Assembly: GCA_041687435.1 (NCBI GenBank)
Contig: JAWLBX010000002.1
Location: forward strand, 1-64,000
Source: JACKII01 sp041687435
GTDB lineage: Bacteria; Pseudomonadota; Alphaproteobacteria; Bin95
DNA: 64,000 nucleotides
Direction of reading: 5' to 3'
In this document: one piece after another, positions 17,641 through 23,607 of the stretch
How positions within the stretch are numbered: position 1 is the stretch's first letter
Layout of the letters: each line of letters starts with the position of its first letter
The notes under the pieces: generated by a model
The model's input: only the letters and a program-made list of their open reading frames with translations
Databases searched by the model: none
What the model was told of the DNA's origin: nothing
Program-made: the position numbers and the translations under genes

Positions 17641-18099
17641 CTATTCACCGTCTCGAGTATAACCGTCAGCCATGGAGCGCATCAAGTCCAGCATTCGCCG
17701 GCGAACCGCCGGGTCCGGGATGGCGTAATAGGCCCGCACCAGCAGCAGCGTTTCGCGCTGCGTCATCGGATCCGCCTGATAGGATTGTGCCGCATCTTCG
17801 TTCACGGACCGCGTCGCCTGATAGTGCGTATCGTCCATATCCTCGAAGAAATAGGTGACCGGCACATCCAATGCGCGGGCCAGTTGATAGAGACGGCCTG
17901 CGCCGATCCGATTCGCCCCGCGCTCGTACTTCTGTACCTGCTGGAACGTCAGGTCCAACGCCGAAGCCAGACGTTCCTGGCTCAGCCCCAACAGTGTGCG
18001 GCGCTGGCGCACGCGGTTGCCGACATGGATATCCACCGCGTTCGGTTTACCCCTTGTCTTTCTTTGCACTTTCCGCTCTTGCGCTTCGGCCACCGCCAT
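17641..18099 (-). CDS. XRE-family helix-turn-helix regulator heading the metK operon
   Basis: A 152-aa DNA-binding protein with a Cro/CI-type HTH (VRQRRTLLGLSQERLASALD, then FQQVQKYERGANRI) and a C-terminal helical segment. It belongs to the group of alphaproteobacterial XRE regulators encoded just upstream of metK. ATG 18099 is chosen because AGGAG sits 10 bases upstream; two earlier in-frame ATGs lack such sites. A strong promoter with an operator-like palindrome lies 95 bases upstream, suggesting autoregulation and possibly control of metK-trmB downstream. Confidence 0.87.
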   Translation of the reverse strand: MAVAEAQERKVQRKTRGKPNAVDIHVGNRVRQRRTLLGLSQERLASALDLTFQQVQKYERGANRIGAGRLYQLARALDVPVTYFFEDMDDTHYQATRSVNEDAAQSYQADPMTQRETLLLVRAYYAIPDPAVRRRMLDLMRSMADGYTRDGE

Positions 18100-18193
18100 T
18101 CCCCTATCACTCCTAATCTGCAACCCATCACTCATTATCGCTGCGCCGGGGGTATACGGTTGATCAGCCCCGGGCATCTACGGTTGAACGCAT

Positions 18194-18221
18194 AGTATAA
18201 GCATACATTTGTATGGGTCAA
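18194..18221 (-). promoter_or_regulatory. Sigma-70 promoter with palindromic operator in spacer (XRE-metK)
   Basis: On the minus strand TTGACC (18216-18221) and TATACT (18194-18199) are 16 bases apart, a near-consensus promoter. The spacer holds a perfect interrupted palindrome CATAC-AAAT-GTATG (18202-18215). Repressor binding there would block polymerase. The downstream XRE protein is the obvious ligand. The promoter is seen; the binding is inferred. Confidence 0.75.
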
Positions 18222-18400
18222 TTGATATTCCCTCATTGGGCGAGTTTATACACATAATCTCGACCGAAAGAGGGGGAAGTGTGAACCCGAAATCGGGCAT
18301 TTTCACGGCATGGTTACTGATCGCCTCCGCAAAACACCCATAACGGGTTGCGATCTGCCATCGCCGGCCTTGCCGGCAGGTTGAGTTGTATTCGACAAAG
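18222..18400. other. Intergenic region between HAD gene and XRE promoter
   Basis: Together with the promoter and the XRE leader this makes a gap of about 300 bases without a gene. It contains a perfect 6-bp GCCGGC inverted repeat (18363-18368 and 18372-18377) 24 bases past the HAD stop, without a T-run, and a CCCG-AAAT-CGGG hairpin near 18285. I see no coding potential or RNA gene. Confidence 0.6.
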
Positions 18401-19282
18401 TTACCATCGTAACCGCGGGAGCGTATAAGTCGGATAAGCTCCCACTCCTTGCGCCTCCGCCATCACCGCAGCGGGTTCCGGCGGGGTATCGCCCAGCGCA
18501 TCGATGTGGATGCCCGCCGACAGAAACGCCGAATCCAGCCCCATATGGTTCGCCCCCATGATATCGGTCCGCAGCCCGTCGCCGATGGCGAGCAGACGGC
18601 TCCGGTCGGCAATGCCGGTCAGGCGGAAGCATTGGTGATAGACCGAGGGATAGGGCTTGCCATGATATGAGACCGCGCCACCCAATTCCTGGTAGCGCAG
18701 CGCTAGGCTGCCGGCGCAGATGGTCAGCCGCTCGCCGATATGCACCACCAGGTCGGGGTTGGCACAGACCATCGGCAGGTTCCGGGCCAATGCGGCCTGC
18801 AAGAGCGGCTCGTAATCAGCAACGGTCTCGCTATCCTCGACAATCCCGGTGCAGAGGACGAAATCCGCCGCCTCGATGGCGTCGACCAGGACCAGGCCAT
18901 TATCGGTGTGGACGCTGGCATCACGCGCCGGCCCCATCCGGTAGCAGCGCGTTCCCAGCGCGGCATGGAACGGGTCGGCCCGCTCGGCCAGCGCCGCCCA
19001 GGCTGCCTCTCCCGATGACATGACGTGGTGATAGGCCTCGCGCGGAACGCCCATGCCATCCAGCCGCGCGATTAGCACCGAACCGCGCCGCGGGCCGTTC
19101 GACAGCAGACACACCTGCTTGCCCTGCCGCACGGCATGCAGCAGCGCATCGACGGCTTTGGGGAACGGCTCAATGCCATTGTGGACGCAGCCCCAGAGGT
19201 CGACCAGCAGGCCGTCATAGGCGTCTATCACCTCGGACAGGCCAGCGATGATACGGGTTTCGGGGTGGGTTGTCTCGGTCAT
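18401..19282 (-). CDS. TIGR01459-type HAD hydrolase
   Basis: A 293-aa haloacid-dehalogenase phosphatase of the NagD-like class IIA. Motif I is DGLLVDLWGCVHNG (nucleophile Asp near residue 28), motif II LLSNGPRRG, and motifs III/IV are IGDGLRTDIMGANHMGLD. The TIGR01459 group is widespread in alphaproteobacteria without a defined substrate. It stands between pyrD and the metK operon on the same strand; a nucleotide or sugar phosphate substrate would be a guess. Confidence 0.87.
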   Translation of the reverse strand: MTETTHPETRIIAGLSEVIDAYDGLLVDLWGCVHNGIEPFPKAVDALLHAVRQGKQVCLLSNGPRRGSVLIARLDGMGVPREAYHHVMSSGEAAWAALAERADPFHAALGTRCYRMGPARDASVHTDNGLVLVDAIEAADFVLCTGIVEDSETVADYEPLLQAALARNLPMVCANPDLVVHIGERLTICAGSLALRYQELGGAVSYHGKPYPSVYHQCFRLTGIADRSRLLAIGDGLRTDIMGANHMGLDSAFLSAGIHIDALGDTPPEPAAVMAEAQGVGAYPTYTLPRLRW

Positions 19283-19333
19283 GGCGCCCTATGGCTCCGG
19301 CAATGCAGGGGTTGGGAGGTTGGATTGTGCGAC

Positions 19334-20404
19334 TCAACGGCAATCGGCGCCGACTGCATCGGCAACCGAGGCGAAACCTTCCCGCGCCAGCAGCTCGCCC
19401 AGTTCCGCCTGAATGCGGCCGATCACGCCCGGCCCGTCATAGACCAGGGCGGTATAGAGTTGCAGCAGCGATGCGCCTGCCCGGATCTTCGCCAGCGCGG
19501 TCGCGCCATCGCTGACACCGCCGGCGCCGATGATGAAGCCGCCGCCGCTGGCCCGCCAGACCACCCGCACCAGCGCGGTCGAGCGCTCGAACACCGGCGG
19601 GCCGCTCAACCCGCCGGCCTCGCGGGCGTTGGGGCTTTTCAGCGTTTCCGGCCGGGCGATGGTGGTATTGCTGACGATCCAGCCGTCCACATCGCCGGCC
19701 TCCGTCATGCGCTGCACCAGGCTGGCCACGGCCTCGTCGCCGAGGTCGGGCGCCAGTTTCACCATCAGCCGGCAGGCGCCCGGCATACCGGCCAGCGCGG
19801 CGCGCGCGGCGCGGGCGATGGCCAGCAGGCTTTCCTCCTGCTGCAGATCGCGCAAACCGGCGGTATTCGGGGAGGAAACGTTGATGGTGACGAAATCCGC
19901 ATAAGGCGCAAACGCCCTGACGCCGGCTTCATAGTCCGCCGCGGGGTAGGCGCTGTCCTTGTTCATGCCGAGATTGACGCCGACCACGCCGCCCGCATGG
20001 CGGGAATAGCGGCGGAATTGGGCCAGCCGTTCGGCAACGGTTGCATGGCCAGCGCTGTTGAAACCGAAGCGGTTGATGACAGCGCGGTCCTCCGGCAGGC
20101 GGAACAGCCGCGGTTTCGGGTTGCCCGGTTGCGGCTTTGGCGTCACCGCGCCGATCTCGACAAAGGCCACACCCAGCGCCAGCAAGGCCGCCATGGCCTC
20201 CGCATCCTTGTCGAGACCGGCGGCAATGCCGACGGGCGAAGTCAGCTGGCGGCCGAAAGCGGCTGTCGCGAGGTTTGCGGGCGGCGACGGCAATCGCGGC
20301 ACCAGCCCGCACCGCACCGCCTGCAAAGCCCAACGGTGCGCCGTTTCCGGGTCGCTCAGGCGCAGCAACCGCATCGCCCAGTCCTGAAGAAGATGATCCG
20401 CCAT
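19334..20404 (-). CDS. pyrD: Dihydroorotate dehydrogenase (quinone), class 2
   Basis: A 356-aa FMN enzyme that oxidises dihydroorotate to orotate in pyrimidine synthesis and passes electrons to membrane quinone. The N-terminal helix pair for membrane association is present. FMN-site segments SPVGIAAGLDKDAEA and VEIGAVTPKPQPGNPKPRLF and the catalytic NVSSPNTAGLRDLQ (Ser177/178) are intact. ATG 20404 begins at the family N-terminus. The stop of the phage-cassette hydrolase lies only 31 bases upstream on the same strand, so readthrough from the cassette could reach pyrD. Confidence 0.96.
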   Translation of the reverse strand: MADHLLQDWAMRLLRLSDPETAHRWALQAVRCGLVPRLPSPPANLATAAFGRQLTSPVGIAAGLDKDAEAMAALLALGVAFVEIGAVTPKPQPGNPKPRLFRLPEDRAVINRFGFNSAGHATVAERLAQFRRYSRHAGGVVGVNLGMNKDSAYPAADYEAGVRAFAPYADFVTINVSSPNTAGLRDLQQEESLLAIARAARAALAGMPGACRLMVKLAPDLGDEAVASLVQRMTEAGDVDGWIVSNTTIARPETLKSPNAREAGGLSGPPVFERSTALVRVVWRASGGGFIIGAGGVSDGATALAKIRAGASLLQLYTALVYDGPGVIGRIQAELGELLAREGFASVADAVGADCR

Positions 20405-20435
20405 TGGCCTGCCAATTCGTTGCAACCGCCCCCCT

Positions 20436-20888
20436 TTAACAGGCGGTTTCCCCTGCCGCCATCGCACCGGGCGCCGCACGGTAAAAAACCAGCTCCCCCA
20501 GGTGGGCAACCGGCTTGCGGCGGCTGGCCCAATCTGGCAGATCGCCATAGCGGTGGAAGCAGTCTGCCCCCCGGGACGGGTCGTCTATCGCCCCTGCCAG
20601 CGCGCGCCTGGCAGTGCGTTCGGCCATGCGGTGGCTGCGGCTGCCTGGCACCGGCAGGCGGCGGGCGCGCTGTTCGCTGCCCAAGAGGGCATCGGCGACG
20701 GCCTGCATCTGCGCACCGGCCCGCACCAGCACACAGGCTGCCCCCTCCATGGCGCGGACGTTGCCGTCGAGGACGATGGCATCGAGCAAGCCGGCCAGGT
20801 GTTCGGCCGGGCTTTGATAGGCGTTGGCACAGGCAACGGTTTGGCCAAGGCGGCCGGTTGCCGGCTGCATGGTTGCGGCCAGGGTCAT
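20436..20888 (-). CDS. SleB-like cell-wall hydrolase of the phage cassette
   Basis: A 150-aa protein whose second half matches the cell-wall hydrolase (SleB/CwlJ-type) pattern: DPSRGADCFHRYGDLPDWA and AHLGELVFYRA. In that family the catalytic Glu sits in an AIYFEARGE-like stretch; here the equivalent reads LDAIVLDGN and has no Glu, so activity is doubtful. It would be the particle's lysin. ATG 20888 has AAGGA 8 bases ahead; the long upstream extension is a shadow. It lies 34 bases after the large terminase and 31 bases before pyrD. Confidence 0.6.
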   Translation of the reverse strand: MTLAATMQPATGRLGQTVACANAYQSPAEHLAGLLDAIVLDGNVRAMEGAACVLVRAGAQMQAVADALLGSEQRARRLPVPGSRSHRMAERTARRALAGAIDDPSRGADCFHRYGDLPDWASRRKPVAHLGELVFYRAAPGAMAAGETAC

Positions 20889-20922
20889 GCGGCGATTCCT
20901 TTCGCTGGAGATATCGGTTTGG

Positions 20923-22398
20923 TCAGATGGAAAAATCGGTTGCCGCCTGCACCGTGCCACCGCCCCACCAGCCAGCGGGCCGGGTTGCGGGGGCATGGTG
21001 CGGCAGCCGCACCGGTGCGGCAGCGATGGCCCCGGCGACGGCATCGAGGCCGTCATCACGCCGGTTCGCTCCCATCCGCCATTCCCGCATTTCCTGCGGG
21101 AACGGGGTTTCGAGCACGCTGCGGTGGACATGCAGCAGCTGCGCGGCCAGCGGCACCTCCAGCGCCGCCAGAATGCGCTGGTCCTTGGCCTGCCGCGCGG
21201 TCGCGGTCAGGACGCTGACCGGCAGGCGGCAGCGCGCCAGTTCCTGCCGCAACAGGCCGGGCAGGAACGCGCCGATGCCGTTGGTCTCGATGGCCACCGC
21301 CGGCAGGTGCAACTCGCCCGCGTGCGCCGCCACTGCGCGGCATTGCTGCCCGGCCGGGTCGAGATCCGCCGCCGGGTCGATGTGCAGATAGGCGACGCGG
21401 TGCAGCCACAGCCCGCCATCCGCATCGGTGAACAGCACGGCCAGGACGCTGCTGTCGCCCCGGTCGGCCCGGCCAAAGGCCGGGTCCCACCAGGCGCTGG
21501 CGGCAACGAGGCGCGTGCTGCCGACCGTCAGGTCCGCCCTGCCATTGCGCACGGTCAGCACCAGCGGATCGTCGTAGGCCGGCATCCGACCGGGGTCGAG
21601 GCGGGCCACGTCCGGCGCGGTCGGCTGCAACAGCATCTGGCTGGCAAAGGCAGACGGCCCGATGCGCGCCTGCATCGCCGCAATGGCATCCGGCGGAAAG
21701 CGCTCCGGCCAGGCGCTGCCGCCGCCCGCCGTCTGGATCGGTACGACACAGCGCCGGAATCCCGCCAGGAACGGCGCCTCCTCCCCCACTTCGGGCCGGG
21801 CCTGCTCAGCGTAGATCGAATAGAAACTGTGCGGCGTGCCCGCGTAGATCTGGGTGCCGTCTGGCGAAACGATATGTTCGATCTCGCCCAGCCGCTCGCG
21901 CAGCCAGGCCCGGCGGGATGCGGTGGCGGCGGTGTTCGGCACCTCGACATCGTCGCAAATCACCGTGTCTGCATGCGCGCCAGTGATGTTGCCGCCCAGC
22001 CCGCGCGCCAGCAGCGACGGGTCGCGCCACGTGGCGATGCGGGCAACGGTAAAGGCCTCGTCGGTCCAAAGCCCCGCCCCCTTGCCCCGCAGCGGCGCGC
22101 AGACCGGATGGCGCTCGACCACCTGCCGGGCATAGCGGCTGAGCTTGGTCGCCAGCGCCTGCTCTGCCGCCAGCACCAGAATGCGGTGGTCGGGGTCACG
22201 GTGCAGCAGCCAGGCGGCCAGCAGGCCCAGCAGGGTAGACTTGCCGCAATTGCGGAAGGCGAGCAGCAGCAGCCGCTGCTCACCCTCCGCCAACCGCTGC
22301 CCGAGCCAATGGATGATGCGCCGGTGCACCGCTGGCGTGACCTGCCCCTGCCAGCGTTGCCACAACAGCGCAAATTCGGCGAAAGAAAGCGCGGTCAT
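20923..22398 (-). CDS. Phage terminase large subunit
   Basis: A 491-aa DNA-packaging motor. The ATPase domain has a Walker A variant FRNCGKST (residues 48-55) and Walker B VICDD (146-150) with the following Glu152. The C-terminal RNase H-like nuclease shows ASAWWDPAFGRADRGDSS and VAIETNGIGAFLPGLL, and a final Asp in RRDDGLDAVAGA. All catalytic motifs look intact, so packaging may be functional. ATG 22398 is chosen at the ATGA overlap with the preceding gene; the Gly/Arg-rich extension upstream is the preceding gene in another frame. T7 gp19 occupies the same position. Confidence 0.92.
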   Translation of the reverse strand: MTALSFAEFALLWQRWQGQVTPAVHRRIIHWLGQRLAEGEQRLLLLAFRNCGKSTLLGLLAAWLLHRDPDHRILVLAAEQALATKLSRYARQVVERHPVCAPLRGKGAGLWTDEAFTVARIATWRDPSLLARGLGGNITGAHADTVICDDVEVPNTAATASRRAWLRERLGEIEHIVSPDGTQIYAGTPHSFYSIYAEQARPEVGEEAPFLAGFRRCVVPIQTAGGGSAWPERFPPDAIAAMQARIGPSAFASQMLLQPTAPDVARLDPGRMPAYDDPLVLTVRNGRADLTVGSTRLVAASAWWDPAFGRADRGDSSVLAVLFTDADGGLWLHRVAYLHIDPAADLDPAGQQCRAVAAHAGELHLPAVAIETNGIGAFLPGLLRQELARCRLPVSVLTATARQAKDQRILAALEVPLAAQLLHVHRSVLETPFPQEMREWRMGANRRDDGLDAVAGAIAAAPVRLPHHAPATRPAGWWGGGTVQAATDFSI

Positions 22399-22715
22399 GC
22401 CTCGGCCTCCCCTGCCCCGTCCTCGCCCTCGGCCAGTTCCCGGCGCACATCCGCCAGCATCCGCTCCAGATCGCCGGCATCGCTGCCCTCCCGGCCCAGA
22501 CATGCCTGTACCATGTCATGCACCCGAATCAGCGCCTGCAAATGCGCGAGCGCCGCCTTGCGCGCATTTTCCCAGGCCGTGACCTCGCGGGCGCCGTCGC
22601 CGTCATCGCCCCCCAACGCCACCAGCCGCCGGTAGGCCGCGAACTGGCCGCGCACCAGCCCCGGCAGGTTTTCTGCCAGCGCCGGCCAAGGTTGCGGATA
22701 ATCGCCGTCCCCCAT
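22395..22715 (-). CDS. Putative small terminase subunit
   Basis: A 106-aa acidic, helical protein directly ahead of the large terminase with an ATGA overlap. It contains a helical block (NLPGLVRGQFAAYRRLVALG) and a coiled-coil-like C-terminus ending in Glu/Gly-rich sequence. No HTH is obvious. The assignment as small terminase rests on position (T7 gp18) and size. ATG 22715 with GAGG just upstream is preferred to the TTG at 22724. Confidence 0.5.
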   Translation of the reverse strand: MGDGDYPQPWPALAENLPGLVRGQFAAYRRLVALGGDDGDGAREVTAWENARKAALAHLQALIRVHDMVQACLGREGSDAGDLERMLADVRRELAEGEDGAGEAEA

Positions 22716-22720
22716 CGGCC

Positions 22721-23089
22721 TCAAGCCGGCCCGGCGGAGGCTGTAGCGCAGAACGCGCCAAGGCGGGCCCGGACGACCAAAAAGTCTTCCGCAGCGCCGG
22801 GCAACCGGCTGAGCCGCAGCAGCACCGGCTCACCGGCAGACGCACCCAGCACCGGCCCGAGACTGCCGGCAAGCGCAGCCTGATAGGCCGTGGCAGCCGC
22901 AGTCATGTCACCGCCGCCGGCCGCTGCCGCTTGCATGCCAGCCACGGCGGCTTTCAATGCACCGGCCGGAACCGCCGGATAGCGGGCGAGCAGGCGCCCG
23001 GTCAGCTGCTCCGCCCGGTAGGCCCGGCTCTGCGGCCCGCAGTCTGCCCCCAGCAATGAGTCGGCCACGCCGGTCGCCAGCACCGGCAC
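22721..23089 (-). CDS. Hypothetical protein of the lysis region, possibly frameshifted lipoprotein
   Basis: About 122 aa if started at GTG 23089; the open frame extends to 23164. The Ala-rich helical sequence (AEQLTGRLLARYPAVPAGAL, AATAYQAALAGSLGPVLG) is not one I recognise. Just upstream, the other frame encodes a clean lipoprotein signal with LALLLGAC, after which that frame turns Arg/Gly-rich and non-protein-like. A single +1 shift near 23090 would join the signal to this protein. I list it separately because the sequence as given does not join them. Confidence 0.4.
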   Translation of the reverse strand: MPVLATGVADSLLGADCGPQSRAYRAEQLTGRLLARYPAVPAGALKAAVAGMQAAAAGGGDMTAAATAYQAALAGSLGPVLGASAGEPVLLRLSRLPGAAEDFLVVRARLGAFCATASAGPA

Positions 23090-23333
23090 ACGCCCCCAGC
23101 AGCAGCGCAAGGCCAACCGCGCCGAAACCGGTCCAGGCCGTGCTGCGCAACCGCACTTCGGCACCTGCCCCCGGCCCCGGGGGCGGCAGGTTCGGCACTG
23201 CCCAGACGATGGCGGCGGTCAGCACCACGCCCAGCGCCTGCTCCAACTCCGGCTCGAACGGCACGAAGGCGGCGGCAAGCTGAATCACCGCCTGGGCGAA
23301 CGCTGCCGCCCAGGCTTTGTTGTAACGCGACAT
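22908..23333 (-). CDS. Holin-like membrane protein with anomalous C-terminus
   Basis: The frame encodes 141 aa from ATG 23333. The first 55 residues look real and holin-like: MSRYNKAWAAAFAQAVIQLA, then a second hydrophobic helix ALGVVLTAAIVWAVPNL. Similar small phage proteins end about here. Instead the frame continues through a GTG-initiable lipoprotein signal (RLRSTAWTGFGAVGLALLLGAC) into low-quality Arg/Gly-rich sequence. This suggests a lost stop plus a frameshift, or a sequencing error. Position matches T7 gp17.5 (holin). Confidence 0.5.
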   Translation of the reverse strand: MSRYNKAWAAAFAQAVIQLAAAFVPFEPELEQALGVVLTAAIVWAVPNLPPPGPGAGAEVRLRSTAWTGFGAVGLALLLGACAGAGDRRGRLIAGGRLRAAEPGLPGGAADRAPARPLSGGSGRCIESRRGWHASGSGRRR

Positions 23334-23350
23334 AATTGTTCCCTTTTTGT

Positions 23351-23602
23351 TCACGTAAAAAGAGCACGTGTCAACATGTTGGTCAGCGCCCCCAGCAGGC
23401 TGACCACCAGCAGGCACAGCACGCTGATGACCCAGCGCCAGATCGAGATCAGACGCACGTTGATGCGTTCGGTCTGGCGCTCGATATGCGCCATGAAATC
23501 CCGCAAATTGGCGTGTCGTTCGTCACAATGCCGCTCGTGCGCGGAAAGCCGGCCAGCGGTTTCGGCGATGCGCTCGCGCGCTTCGGTATCGACCTCGCCC
23601 AT
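23351..23602 (-). CDS. XhlA-like small membrane protein
   Basis: An 83-aa protein with an amphipathic coiled-coil N-terminus (RIAETAGRLSAHERHCDERH) and one C-terminal transmembrane helix (WRWVISVLCLLVVSLLGALT). This is the topology of XhlA/hemolysin-type holin accessory proteins. It lies 5 bases after the tail fibre gene and before the holin-like gene, so a lysis role is likely. Family membership is inferred from topology. Confidence 0.65.
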   Translation of the reverse strand: MGEVDTEARERIAETAGRLSAHERHCDERHANLRDFMAHIERQTERINVRLISIWRWVISVLCLLVVSLLGALTNMLTRALFT

Positions 23603-23607
23603 ACGCC

